DNA of 64,000 bases from Segatella copri DSM 18205 (GTDB lineage: Bacteria; Bacteroidota; Bacteroidia; Bacteroidales; Bacteroidaceae), in the NCBI RefSeq assembly GCF_025151535.1, contig NZ_CP102288.1, positions 1,369,501 to 1,433,500 on the forward strand, written 5' to 3'. How positions within the stretch are numbered: the first letter of the stretch is position 1; each line of letters begins with the position of its first letter. The notes beneath the pieces are model-generated. The model had not been told where the DNA came from. It searched no databases and saw nothing but the letters and a program-made list of their open reading frames with translations. This document shows, piece by piece, positions 44,352 to 53,127 of the stretch. The translations under genes and the position numbers were made by a program.

Positions 44352-44735
44352 TTATAATTTCTCCTTGAATCCGGCAATCAGTTCCTTGTGCTCTACCTTG
44401 AGGTAGCGCAGCATGTCCCGCTTGTCCAGGTCACGGCTGAAGGTATAGTTTACCTGCACCGTGCGCTTGGTGGTGCGCACCACGGCATGCTTGGTCTTGA
44501 AGATTTCCTCGAAAAGCTTCTCGCCCGTACGTTCATAAGGCTTGAAGTCGAACTCATCTCCTCCCTTCTCGCCAGAGCATACCATTCTGCCCGGTATCAC
44601 CTTAGGCTGTTCGCAGATAACCTCGGTATCGTTCCATGGCGCCTTGCGGAAGGCGATGGTACCGTTTTCCTCACTGATGATGGCTCCGTCCACCTTCTGG
44701 GCGTTGAGGAGCTGCTTCTTTGCTGCTTGTTTCAT
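44352..44735 (-). CDS. Small protein of the VirE module, function unknown
   Basis: 127 residues from MKQAAKKQLLNAQKVDGAII. The chain reads as beta-rich then helical (RTTKRTVQVNYTFSRDLDKR, DMLRYLKVEHKELIAGFKEK). No known domain is recognised. It is on the same strand as the VirE-type gene and separated from it by a palindromic repeat, and 33 bp downstream of a BRO-like gene. Confidence 0.65.
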   Translation of the reverse strand: MKQAAKKQLLNAQKVDGAIISEENGTIAFRKAPWNDTEVICEQPKVIPGRMVCSGEKGGDEFDFKPYERTGEKLFEEIFKTKHAVVRTTKRTVQVNYTFSRDLDKRDMLRYLKVEHKELIAGFKEKL

Positions 44736-44768
44736 AATTGTAATCACTTGTTTAAAAGATGAATAATG

Positions 44769-45299
44769 TTAGTTGATTCGCGTATCGTTGATATACAGGC
44801 CGTCGGCAGCATATCGGATGTCCATCGGCTTTTTCAGAGGGTCATAACAGACTCTTTTCATCATGACACATTCATGACACCAACATCTGTCCTCGTCCTC
44901 CATCACAGGCTGGATAAAATCCTTGACCCACTTGTAAAACAACTTACGCTCAGGATCTTTCGAACTGCCTATCGTCATATCTCTCACCACCTGAGAGTCT
45001 ACGAATGTCATACTTCTCCAAGCCAATCTACTATTTCGATTTACCTTGTCAGCATTGCCAAAAAATTCACCGAAAAACAAACGAGGTTTAAAATCCTTCG
45101 GAACCTTTTTGGTTTCCGCTTCCACGTATATTTCTACCACTTTTCCCTCCGTGTCGGCTAATACTGGGAACAATTTATCTCTGCCGATATCTGTGATGGC
45201 AACCAGGTCCTCAATGCAAAAGAACAGTCCTTCGTCGTTTTTTACCACTCTCAATCCGCCAAACTGCGGATGATAAAACACATAAGCGTTTCCTTCCAT
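44769..45299 (-). CDS. BRO-N-like protein (phage antirepressor type)
   Basis: 176 residues. The start NAYVFYHPQFGGLRVVKNDE then GLFFCIEDLVAITDIGRD is the BRO-N pattern (FxxxxLRVxxxDGxPWFxAxDV). The C-terminus has Cys/His residues (DEDRCWCHECVMMKRVC) that could bind zinc. BRO-N domains bind DNA and occur in phages and mobile elements. The -7 box TATCTTTG at 45425-45432 lies about 125 nt upstream and may drive this gene and those after it. Confidence 0.65.
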   Translation of the reverse strand: MEGNAYVFYHPQFGGLRVVKNDEGLFFCIEDLVAITDIGRDKLFPVLADTEGKVVEIYVEAETKKVPKDFKPRLFFGEFFGNADKVNRNSRLAWRSMTFVDSQVVRDMTIGSSKDPERKLFYKWVKDFIQPVMEDEDRCWCHECVMMKRVCYDPLKKPMDIRYAADGLYINDTRIN

Positions 45300-45424
45300 A
45301 TTTATATATAATGTTTATGAGTTGGACTGCGAGATATTCGCCAAATTTCAGTTTCAGGAACGGTACCGGATTCCTATAAACAAAAAACGCCCGCAACCAG
45401 ACTTTACTTGCCTGATTACGGGTG

Positions 45425-45432
45425 CAAAGATA
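45425..45432 (-). promoter_or_regulatory. -7 box (TATCTTTG) upstream of the BRO-like gene
   Basis: The minus strand reads TATCTTTGCACCCG, with a 125-nt leader to the ATG at 45299. Confidence 0.55.
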
Positions 45433-45494
45433 GGGCAAAAACACCTTTGGGAAAAATAGGAAAAATAGGATTAATTATTAATCCCACAAAAAAA

Positions 45495-46097
45495 TCATCT
45501 CTGGGCAAAGAAATCAGCCACTTTATCATCCATTTCTTGATTCTGAATGTCCTCACAATGATTGAAGACATTGTTGAACGATTTTATCGTAACTTCTTTT
45601 CGTATATTACAATCATCGGTAAGAAATCGATAAATGGCATTGGCACTAACGATATGCTGCGGTGCCAGGATGCCCTTTCTTCTCCAATATCTGATAAACG
45701 CAAATATTGCGATATTCATTGGTGAAGACTTGCTCGCACTGGTACGCAATGAATCCAGGCCATTTAGGGTGAGAAATTCTATAAATAAAGAGGCTTGCTC
45801 GGCGGTGGTCTCTTCATCTTTTAAAGAAGATGCTTCATCTGTCACAAAAAGGTACTCTCTTTTTCGGCCGACTCTGGTACCATTCTTTAATGGTTTTCTA
45901 TTCCTTTGCTCCAGGTATTCATAATAGCCATCCAGAGTGGCGATATAAGCATCAAGCCTAGGAAGTTCAGCTTCAACCAAATGATTGTCTATTCTGTTAA
46001 AGGTCTCCAAGTATCGACGTAATACGAGCGCATCATGAAAATCTCTTTCCTGCATGGCAACATCTACCAGTAAGTGTGCGTGTATGCTCATATCCAT
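45495..46097 (-). CDS. Hypothetical protein of the mobile block
   Basis: 200 residues, mainly helical, no signal peptide or membrane segment. The middle has a basic stretch (NRKPLKNGTRVGRKREYLFV) and the end a possible winged or helical DNA-binding region (AIFAFIRYWRRKGILAPQHI). I do not recognise the family. A second ATG at codon 3 is possible. It stands alone, oriented like the VirE-type genes. Confidence 0.55.
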   Translation of the reverse strand: MDMSIHAHLLVDVAMQERDFHDALVLRRYLETFNRIDNHLVEAELPRLDAYIATLDGYYEYLEQRNRKPLKNGTRVGRKREYLFVTDEASSLKDEETTAEQASLFIEFLTLNGLDSLRTSASKSSPMNIAIFAFIRYWRRKGILAPQHIVSANAIYRFLTDDCNIRKEVTIKSFNNVFNHCEDIQNQEMDDKVADFFAQR

Positions 46098-46491
46098 AGG
46101 AGGGAACGCCTCAAATTGTAAGTATACTCAATAAACTTGCTGTTGCCATTCAATTGAATGACCACGCAAAAAAGGCCGAATCGCCCATACTTCAGTATCA
46201 AGCGCAAGAGCTTGATTATAAATCTCCCCATAATTCGAAATTTATATTAGTTAGAAATTAAGTTCTTTGTCGCTCGTTCCTTAGTAGAGGACGTTAGAAT
46301 TTGTTTGCGCTAACAATTTTGCTGGTACAAGCAAATGCCAGGAGAACTATAAGGGAATACACCCTTAGGGGACAGTTGGTCTCCGATTTCATCATATTTT
46401 ACTTTCTTTTTTTGGTATTTATTTATAGATTAGAACTAGCCTCAAAATGAGTTCGCTAACACATAGTGAGGCGGAAAAACTCACTTATATA
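46098..46491. other. Gene-free stretch (394 bp)
   Basis: No open frame with family features was found on either strand. There are short inverted words (CACTTATATATT; GAGTTCGCTAACACATAGTG, then GCGGAAAAACTC) but no clear RNA fold or promoter. Confidence 0.4.
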
Positions 46492-46902
46492 TTACTTCAT
46501 AAAAGCCAGCAAGTCCTTTCCCTTATGCATAAGGTTGAGAACCACTACGGCTTGCATTCCGTAAATTTTCTTATATCTTTCTTTCATCTCATACAGCATG
46601 GTAAGCTTGGATTCCCTTTCCCTTACATATTTCTTATAGTTCTCCACCGCCTCTATTTCTTGGTAAAGATAATAGCCGATGATGTAGCAGAATTGCCTGA
46701 TGGTCTCAAAGGATTTTGAGGTATCTTGCTGTCTTAGTTCTCTAATGGTATCGTAAGAAGGTCCAAACTCCAATTTTATGATTGTGGGGGTTGTGATTTC
46801 CTCCACTAGTATGTGGTCAAGGAGTGCTCCCACTTCCTTGACAACCTTGCCTCTCATATAGCCGTCGGCATATGAATTCATGTAACTACGTCCTTTTCCC
46901 AT
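46492..46902 (-). CDS. Hypothetical helical protein
   Basis: 136 residues, almost entirely helical with heptad-like spacing (REYLQ-like positions in SKSFETIRQFCYIIGYYLYQ, EIEAVENYKKYVRERESKLT). The start MGKGRSYMNSYADGYMRGKV is glycine/tyrosine rich. No known family is recognised. It could be a small regulatory or structural protein of the mobile block. Confidence 0.5.
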   Translation of the reverse strand: MGKGRSYMNSYADGYMRGKVVKEVGALLDHILVEEITTPTIIKLEFGPSYDTIRELRQQDTSKSFETIRQFCYIIGYYLYQEIEAVENYKKYVRERESKLTMLYEMKERYKKIYGMQAVVVLNLMHKGKDLLAFMK

Positions 46903-47305
46903 AATTTCTTTTTTTAAATTTCGGTGTGAAATTACAAAGAAAGAGCGAAATAAAAGGGTGTACTACGATTCCTTAATCCGTAATATGAGTACTATTATTT
47001 TTCTGATTTTTAGTTTTTTGACAAAAAAAGAGGGAAAAGTGAGCATTTTTGCAGCATCACTTCTCCCTGATACTTTTATGGAATTTGCATGATAGGTGCA
47101 GCACTCTGCACAGCTGATTTTACTTGATTATTAACTATAACAGAGTTCACTTTAAAAAGTATTTTTGGGGTTCTTTATCCTACAAAACGCCATTTGATTA
47201 TCAGATGATTACATTTGAAGAAATTATCAAAAATGACTTTTTAAAGAGAGAGGACGTGCGCATTTTATCATCTCACTTCCTCTCTTCTACTCACAAAGTT
47301 AAATT
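46903..47305. other. Intergenic stretch with two small hairpins
   Basis: A hairpin of AGGGAAAAGTGA and TCACTTCTCCCT (about 47032-47069) looks like a terminator, and GTGCAGCACTCTGCAC (about 47096-47111) is a short perfect inverted repeat. A 61-codon open frame at 47124-47309 on the plus strand shows no family features and is probably not a gene. Confidence 0.4.
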
Positions 47306-47973
47306 TTAACGTATATCATACCTTGGCCTTACTTCGAAAACATTATTCACCTGCACAATTTTTCGGTGTTCTGAAGCAACGGATTCTTCAGCTATTGTAT
47401 CACACAACCCTATAAAATTACTATAACATATTTCCTTATTCATTTTTACAACATCCGTTACAATAGAGTCCTCATCAATATCTAAATAAGAAACTTGTCT
47501 TTTGCATCCTTTCTCCTTAAGTATTTTACGAATATTGTCCAAAGCACCTTTTTTGTTTATAATAACAACTTCAGTATCAGAATCATGATCCGTCTCGAAG
47601 AATTCCTTAAAATAATCATAATCTATACCAACTAAACTTAGCCCAAATATAACGATTCGTTTTGACTGATTAAGAGTATCTGTAAAACTCTTTTTTGCAT
47701 CATAACCAAGCTGATATGATTTACGAAGGAAGTATAAAGCTTTAGGCATTCTCTCATCATCATTGGTTCCAAATACAAGGCCAGGATGGAGATTTGACCT
47801 ATTCCAAAAGTCTAACGAATTATGTAAAAAAACGAACATACCTGCTAAGTCATCAGCCTTTATTCCGATAGGAGGAGAACACGGACTCTTTACATTTTTA
47901 TCGATAAAAAATTGCAAATAGAAGCTAAAGTTAGATGGGTCATCCAAATAATTAAAGGAAATAATTTTATTAT
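47306..47973 (-). pseudogene. AbiH-like abortive-infection gene, N-terminus removed by IS1380
   Basis: The frame enters from the IS end (DNKIISFNYLDDPSNFSFYL) and keeps the C-terminal signature of AbiH-family proteins, KRIVIFGLSLVGIDYDYFKE then FFETDHDSDTEVVIINKKGA. The N-terminal half is missing, and the first upstream codon in frame inside the IS is a stop (from CCTAAAAT). A phage-defence gene inactivated by the IS1380 insertion is the most likely reading; the function of AbiH itself is known only as an abortive-infection factor. Confidence 0.75.
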
Positions 47974-48142
47974 CCTAAAATCCGCAAGCAATCTCAATGG
48001 CAATCTCAATTGCAGTAAAGAGCTTGAACACTATGCATCATGATAGTATGAGCGTGAATTTTGTCCGATTTGTGCATACCTTCCCCTTACCCCACAATGC
48101 GACTTGAGGCAATACGCAGATTAAAACCATAAGGAACGGACT

Positions 48143-49372
48143 TTATCCGAATCCAGTTTTGAAGGGTTTTGCATAAGCTCGGTTCTCTGTGTAGATATTC
48201 AGCACGTATTGCCTTGCAGTCATGATCCACTTGGCAGGTACGGAGATGAATCTGAAGACAAAAGCCTTTATGCGACTCGTTTTCTTGAGCCCAAAAGCCT
48301 TGGTGTCAAGCCTGCTCATGATGGTCTTGTAGAAATTGTGTATCAATGCAGTAAGCAGAAGAAAGACAGTATTCTCCGCCATGAATGACTTGGGGAGCCT
48401 GCTCCAACCGAATCCGTTGTTCATGTCGTCAAAGATACGTTCCTTGCCGCCACGCAGATTGTAGAATTCAACAATGTCCCTTGTCGATGACTTGTAATCG
48501 TTGGTCAGAATACAACGGTAAGTGTATTCGCCTTCCCACAGGTCAAGGTCGCCACTGTTGCGTCTTTGTCTCTGGATGACAAGACGATAGCACTTGCCTT
48601 CCCATTTCTCAACGAGAATGGAATTGAGTTCGAACTGGATGCCGTTAATCTCCTCCGTCTTCCATCCTCTCAGAGCAAAGATGTCATTGTAGAGCGAACT
48701 GCATCGGTTGGCACGGATGTAGAAATGTTTGCAATGCTTCTCTATCTCACTGACGATTTCCTTCGAGCAGGAACCGCAGTCTGCCCTGAAGCGATTTACA
48801 CGGATGTTCTGGGATTCCAGAAGAGCGAAGAATCTCTTATGGGTGTCTGCCTGATGAAAACGCACATTCGTGTTGCCATCGCTGTTCTCGATATAGACTA
48901 TCTTGTCACCGATAACATATACGCCAGGCCTGTAGCCGAGGAACTTTTTGTAGGTCGGTTTTGCATCATACTTCTCCGTTTCAAGAAACTGATGGTCAAA
49001 GTCAACATCGTATTCCTCAATTTCCTTCAACTCGCCTGTAGAAACCAAAGCGTTTATAAGCAATGTGTTGAGTTTGTCTGCAGTATTGAAATCATAGGTC
49101 TTGCCTTGGTCGGAAGTATAGGAGATGTTTTCCTGTGTCAGTTCCTTGATGGCTCTGAGGATGGTATCAGAGCTGCATGTACGAAGGGTAGGATGATACG
49201 AGAGATGGCGCATCAGTTGTGACGTTACGTCTTCCACGCATGAGCCGCCACAGAAATAAACGCTCATCAGCGAACGGACTATCTCGCTGAACTGATATCC
49301 GATGATACTGCGGCATCTCTGACCCAGTGTTGAGTCGATAACGGGTGAAAGCATGGAGTCAAATTTCTCCAT
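48143..49372 (-). CDS. IS1380-family transposase (copy 1)
   Basis: 409 residues. Start MEKFDSMLSPVIDSTLGQRC; DDE core includes YDVDFDHQFLETEKYDAKPT, RADCGSCSKEIVSEIEKHCK and NLRGGKERIFDDMNNGFGWS, the typical IS1380 end motif (YNxRGxxE/K). The enzyme seems intact. The three copies in the window differ at only a few residues. Confidence 0.95.
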   Translation of the reverse strand: MEKFDSMLSPVIDSTLGQRCRSIIGYQFSEIVRSLMSVYFCGGSCVEDVTSQLMRHLSYHPTLRTCSSDTILRAIKELTQENISYTSDQGKTYDFNTADKLNTLLINALVSTGELKEIEEYDVDFDHQFLETEKYDAKPTYKKFLGYRPGVYVIGDKIVYIENSDGNTNVRFHQADTHKRFFALLESQNIRVNRFRADCGSCSKEIVSEIEKHCKHFYIRANRCSSLYNDIFALRGWKTEEINGIQFELNSILVEKWEGKCYRLVIQRQRRNSGDLDLWEGEYTYRCILTNDYKSSTRDIVEFYNLRGGKERIFDDMNNGFGWSRLPKSFMAENTVFLLLTALIHNFYKTIMSRLDTKAFGLKKTSRIKAFVFRFISVPAKWIMTARQYVLNIYTENRAYAKPFKTGFG

Positions 49373-49420
49373 GATTGAAAAAATTCCTCCAAAAGGTGTG
49401 AGTTTTTCGAATTTTATTTG

Positions 49421-49428
49421 TACCTTTG
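49421..49428 (+). promoter_or_regulatory. Outward promoter of IS1380 copy 1 facing cat
   Basis: TACCTTTGCAGC on the plus strand lies inside the IS, upstream of and opposite to the transposase, and points at cat 152 nt away. IS elements of this family are known in Bacteroides to drive neighbouring resistance genes from such promoters. Confidence 0.65.
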
Positions 49429-49579
49429 CAGCGCCTTGTTACGATTTTCGCTTGTTTTCTAATTGCAACACTAAGATAAGTGAAAAATCTGACACGGCAA
49501 AATCCTAGGCAACTTATTGTTGCTCAGGAACTTATAAATAAAGTTAAATTATAGTGTTGCGGAATTAAGGTTTATCACA

Positions 49580-50215
49580 ATGTTTAAGATAATAGATAGA
49601 AACAACTGGAAAAGGAATCCTTATTTTGACCATTATTTTGATAAGATTCCATGTACATACAGTATAACGGTCAATATTGATATTTCAAGAGTTATCAGAT
49701 TTAAGACAGAACAGAATACTAAACTCTATCCTCTTCTTGTTTATGCCTTATCAAAAGCGGTAAATTGTTATGATGAGTTCAGAACAGACATAAACGAGAA
49801 TGGGGAAGTAGGAGTATGGGAGACACTACACCCATGTTACACTGTTTTCCATAAAGAGAGTGAAACCTTTTCCAATATATGGACGGAATGGGATAAAGAT
49901 CTGAATACCTTTTTATCCAATTATAACCGGGATATAGAACTCTACGGGAATAATACCGCTATAGATGCCAAACCTCAAGCTCCTAAGAATGTTTTTCCAA
50001 TATCCTCATTGCCTTGGACTACGTTCACAGGATTTAATCTTAATATAAAGCCCGATACCGGATACTTATTGCCGATTTTTACGTTCGGAAAATATTTCAA
50101 GCAAGAAGATAAATTCTATATTCCGTTATCCATACAAGTACATCATGCGGTATGTGACGGATTTCATGTATCAAGGCTTGTCAATACAATACAAAAAATA
50201 TGTACGGAAATATAA
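49580..50215 (+). CDS. cat: Chloramphenicol acetyltransferase (type A)
   Basis: 211 residues, the usual CAT length. The catalytic histidine motif is QVHHAVCDGFHVSRLVNTI near the C-terminus, with the structural segments FKIIDRNNWKRNPYFDHYFD at the start and PISSLPWTTFTGFNLNI in the middle. CAT transfers acetyl from acetyl-CoA to chloramphenicol, acting as a trimer in the cytoplasm. The start lies 9 bp after the IS1380 end, so expression must depend on the IS promoter. A strong terminator follows 3 bp after the stop. Confidence 0.96.
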   Translation: MFKIIDRNNWKRNPYFDHYFDKIPCTYSITVNIDISRVIRFKTEQNTKLYPLLVYALSKAVNCYDEFRTDINENGEVGVWETLHPCYTVFHKESETFSNIWTEWDKDLNTFLSNYNRDIELYGNNTAIDAKPQAPKNVFPISSLPWTTFTGFNLNIKPDTGYLLPIFTFGKYFKQEDKFYIPLSIQVHHAVCDGFHVSRLVNTIQKICTEI

Positions 50216-50218
50216 ATA

Positions 50219-50254
50219 CGAAGCCTCCGGCGGGGTAACTTGCCGGGGGCTTCG
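50219..50254 (+). terminator. Terminator of cat
   Basis: CGAAGCCTCCGGC pairs with GCCGGGGGCTTCG (one mismatch) across a 10-nt loop. Confidence 0.85.
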
Positions 50255-50278
50255 TGCATCTGCATATTTTGTGCAGGG

Positions 50279-50677
50279 TTAAATTGTTGCGTATTTGTCA
50301 AGCTCTTTGATTCGTTTTACTATAAGATCAAAACGTTTTTTAGTCAATGGGGTAAGCGTTTCGGGGTTCATACCGTCAAAGTCCTCTCCGTAAATCAGAC
50401 TATCCACACCTATACCGTGATTATAATTCTCACGAATACAGTTGCGCAGCGTCCAGAGGTTCTGAAGGTTTACCCAGTCGGCTGTGCGGTTCTTGATTCT
50501 TCGGAACAGTATAATGGCAGAACGCATATAGTGTCCTACATGGTCGTAATCGTGTAAGACACGTTCACCTAAATAATAGATGTCAATGTCTTTGTTTTCT
50601 TCGTCCTCGACCACTTGGCAAAGGAAGAAAGGGATATTCTTCAGATTATTCCACTCGATGTAACTGGCAGATTTCAT
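50279..50677 (-). CDS. Hypothetical protein on the resistance island
   Basis: 132 residues with no signal peptide or membrane helix. It reads YIEWNNLKNIPFFLCQVVED at the start and a C-terminal helical part rich in Lys/Arg (TPLTKKRFDLIVKRIKELDK). No family is recognised. It starts 18 bp from the left end of IS1380 copy 2, oriented away from it, and ends in front of the cat terminator. It is intact in length as far as can be told. Confidence 0.6.
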   Translation of the reverse strand: MKSASYIEWNNLKNIPFFLCQVVEDEENKDIDIYYLGERVLHDYDHVGHYMRSAIILFRRIKNRTADWVNLQNLWTLRNCIRENYNHGIGVDSLIYGEDFDGMNPETLTPLTKKRFDLIVKRIKELDKYATI

Positions 50678-50864
50678 AATATCATTGATTTTGTCCTAAA
50701 ATCCGCAACTATCATCCAATACACGATTAAGGGTAGATTTATGAGTCGTTAGTAGCAGCTTTCAGTAAAAAGCAACAGCACAACATCAATATGTAGCCAC
50801 CATCCCCTTACCCCACGATGCGACTTGAGGTAATACGCAGATTCAAACCGGAAAGAAAGGATTC

Positions 50865-52094
50865 TTATCCGAATTCTGTTTTGAAGGGTTTTGCATAAGC
50901 TCGGTTCTCTGTGTAGATATTCAGCACGTATTGCCTTGCAGTCATGATCCACTTGGCAGGTACGGAGATGAATCTGAAGACAAAAGCCTTTATGCGACTC
51001 GTTTTCTTGAGCCCAAAAGCCTTGGTGTCAAGCCTGCTCATGATGGTCTTGTAGAAATTGTGTATCAATGCAGTAAGCAGAAGAAAGACAGTATTCTCCG
51101 CCATGAATGACTTGGGGAGCCTGCTCCAACCGAATCCGTTGTTCATGTCGTCAAAGATACGTTCCTTGCCGCCACGCAGATTGTAGAATTCAACAATGTC
51201 CCTTGTCGATGACTTGTAATCGTTGGTCAGAATACAACGGTAAGTGTATTCGCCTTCCCACAGGTCAAGGTCGCCACTGTTGCGTCTTTGTCTCTGGATG
51301 ACAAGACGATAGCACTTGCCTTCCCATTTCTCAACGAGAATGGAATTGAGTTCGAACTGGATGCCGTTAATCTCCTCCGTCTTCCATCCTCTCAGAGCAA
51401 AGATGTCATTGTAGAGCGAACTGCATCGGTTGGCACGGATGTAGAAATGTTTGCAATGCTTCTCTATCTCACTGACGATTTCCTTCGAGCAGGAACCGCA
51501 GTCTGCCCTGAAGCGATTTACACGGATGTTCTGGGATTCCAGAAGAGCGAAGAATCTCTTATGGGTGTCTGCCTGATGAAAACGCACATTCGTGTTACCA
51601 TCGCTGTTCTCGATATAGACTATCTTGTCACCGATAACATATACGCCAGGCCTGTAGCCGAGGAACTTTTTGTAGGTCGGTTTTGCATCATACTTCTCCG
51701 TTTCAAGGAACTGATGGTCAAAGTCAACATCGTATTCCTCAATTTCCTTCAACTCGCCTGTAGAAACCAAAGCGTTTATAAGCAATGTGTTGAGTTTGTC
51801 TGCAGTATTGAAATCATAGGTCTTGCCTTGGTCGGAAGTATAGGAGATGTTTTCCTGTGTCAGTTCCTTGATGGCTCTGAGGATGGTATCAGAGCTGCAT
51901 GTACGAAGGGTAGGATGATACGAGAGATGGCGCATCAGTTGTGACGTTACATCTTCCACGCATGAGCCGCCACAGAAATAAACGCTCATCAGCGAACGGA
52001 CTATCTCGCTGAACTGATATCCGAAGATACTGCTGCATCTCTGACCAAGTGTCTGGTCGATAATAGGTGAAAGCATGGAGTCAAATTTCTCCAT
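50865..52094 (-). CDS. IS1380-family transposase (copy 2)
   Basis: 409 residues, like copy 1, but the N-terminus reads LSPIIDQTLGQRCSSIFGYQ and the C-terminus KPFKTEFG. The catalytic segments are unchanged and it appears active. Confidence 0.95.
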   Translation of the reverse strand: MEKFDSMLSPIIDQTLGQRCSSIFGYQFSEIVRSLMSVYFCGGSCVEDVTSQLMRHLSYHPTLRTCSSDTILRAIKELTQENISYTSDQGKTYDFNTADKLNTLLINALVSTGELKEIEEYDVDFDHQFLETEKYDAKPTYKKFLGYRPGVYVIGDKIVYIENSDGNTNVRFHQADTHKRFFALLESQNIRVNRFRADCGSCSKEIVSEIEKHCKHFYIRANRCSSLYNDIFALRGWKTEEINGIQFELNSILVEKWEGKCYRLVIQRQRRNSGDLDLWEGEYTYRCILTNDYKSSTRDIVEFYNLRGGKERIFDDMNNGFGWSRLPKSFMAENTVFLLLTALIHNFYKTIMSRLDTKAFGLKKTSRIKAFVFRFISVPAKWIMTARQYVLNIYTENRAYAKPFKTEFG

Positions 52095-52142
52095 GATTGA
52101 AAAAATTCCTCCAAAAGGTGTGAGTTTTTCGAATTTTATTTG

Positions 52143-52150
52143 TACCTTTG
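52143..52150 (+). promoter_or_regulatory. Outward promoter of IS1380 copy 2
   Basis: TACCTTTGCAGC on the plus strand points to the gene at 52315 and the flavin-reductase operon beyond it. Confidence 0.6.
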
Positions 52151-52314
52151 CAGCGCCTTGTTACGATTTTCGCTTGTTTTCTAATTGCAACACTAAGATA
52201 AGTGAAAATTCTGACATGGCAAAATCCTGGGCAACTTTTTGTTGCTCAGGAACTTATAAATAAAGTTAAATTATAGTGTTGCGGAATTAAGGGTTAATGA
52301 TATAACACAACTAT

Positions 52315-52548
52315 ATGACAATAGACACAACCAACATGTGCTCACACCTTCAGAAAAAGCTGTTTGAACCAGAAGGTGTGTATTATCCGATATGGCAAGC
52401 TATGCAGGATGATGAGACCTTGACGGCAGTGGTACGAAGCAGACAGTTGCACATCTACAGAGGCGGGAAGAAGATTCTCGTTCTGGCAGGCAAGGCACAA
52501 CCGAAAGTAATACGAGAAGATAAGTTGAATGAATTGATAACACAATAA
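52315..52548 (+). CDS. Short hypothetical protein
   Basis: 77 residues: MCSHLQKKLFEPEGVYYPIW and then RQLHIYRGGKKILVLAGKAQ. It may be the N-terminal portion of a longer protein found elsewhere in Bacteroidales, as it ends directly before the next gene (12 bp). It is first in the transcript driven from IS1380 copy 2. Unknown function. Confidence 0.5.
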   Translation: MTIDTTNMCSHLQKKLFEPEGVYYPIWQAMQDDETLTAVVRSRQLHIYRGGKKILVLAGKAQPKVIREDKLNELITQ

Positions 52549-52560
52549 AAAGAAGTAAGA

Positions 52561-53127
52561 ATGAAATCATTTGGACAAAAATCGTGGATGCTTCCACAGC
52601 CGGTACTGATTATCGGCACATACGACAAGAACGGCAAGCCCAATGCAATGATCGCTGCTTGGGGCGGTCAATGGGACGCAAAGGAGATTATGATTGCCAT
52701 GGGCGCACATGCCACTACGGAAAACCTGAACAACTGGCCCGACTTCACCGTGGCATTTGCTACAAAGCAGACCATGGTGGCAGCAGATTTCGTAGGCATC
52801 GTCTCTGCCAAGAACGATACAGACAAGATGGCGAAGACAGGCTGGAACGTCGAGAAGGCAGAGAATGTCAACGCTCCCATCTTTACAGACTTCCCCATGA
52901 CATTGGAATGTCGCATCAAAGAGAAAATCGATGAGTCACCAGAGGGTTATTATATCGTGGCAGAGATTGTAAACATCCTCGTAGATGAAAAGTATCTTGC
53001 TGAGGATGGCAAGCCCGATGTGGAGAAGATGCAGCTCATCACCTACGACCCTGTGCATCACGGCTACATAGAACTTGGCAAGACAGTCGGACATGTATTC
53101 TCAGACGGCAAGGCTTTGAAATTATGA
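52561..53127 (+). CDS. Flavin reductase-like (split-barrel FMN) protein
   Basis: 188 residues. PVLIIGTYDKNGKPNAMIAA at 15-34 and the FVGIVSAKNDTDKMAKTGWN segment fit the FMN-binding split barrel of the flavin-reductase family. Such proteins reduce or bind flavin in the cytoplasm and are common in small Bacteroides/Prevotella redox operons. It is overlapped by 4 bp with the next gene, so the two are translationally coupled. Confidence 0.88.
   Translation: MKSFGQKSWMLPQPVLIIGTYDKNGKPNAMIAAWGGQWDAKEIMIAMGAHATTENLNNWPDFTVAFATKQTMVAADFVGIVSAKNDTDKMAKTGWNVEKAENVNAPIFTDFPMTLECRIKEKIDESPEGYYIVAEIVNILVDEKYLAEDGKPDVEKMQLITYDPVHHGYIELGKTVGHVFSDGKALKL

Larger units (their letters stand above)
47974..49570 (-). 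mobile_element. IS1380-family element, copy 1
   Basis: 1597 bp. The ends are imperfect inverted repeats CCTAAAATCCGCAA (left) and CCTTAATTCCGCAA (right, complement). It carries one transposase. Its first ~100 bp after the left repeat differ from copies 2 and 3, while its right end is like copy 3. No unambiguous target duplication is present: the left side is a cut AbiH gene, the right side starts a cat gene, so this may be a recombination junction and not a single insertion. Confidence 0.9.
50695..52292 (-). mobile_element. IS1380-family element, copy 2
   Basis: 1598 bp with the same terminal repeats as copy 1. The left end (CCGCAACTATCATCCAATAC) is shared with copy 3 and not with copy 1. 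Its right end differs from both others in several bases (AAATTCTGACATGGC). No target duplication is seen. Confidence 0.9.

Noticed and set aside
47124..47309. 61-codon frame as a small gene
   Set aside because: No family features, start or promoter; low-complexity AT-rich sequence.
48566..49222. 218-codon plus-strand frame, repeated at 51288 and 57851
   Set aside because: Antisense to the three IS1380 transposases; its conservation only reflects the identity of the IS copies.
47974..49570. 4-bp target duplication TTAT for IS1380 copy 1
   Set aside because: It requires moving the right end by one base, and the same shift does not work for copies 2 and 3; probably chance.
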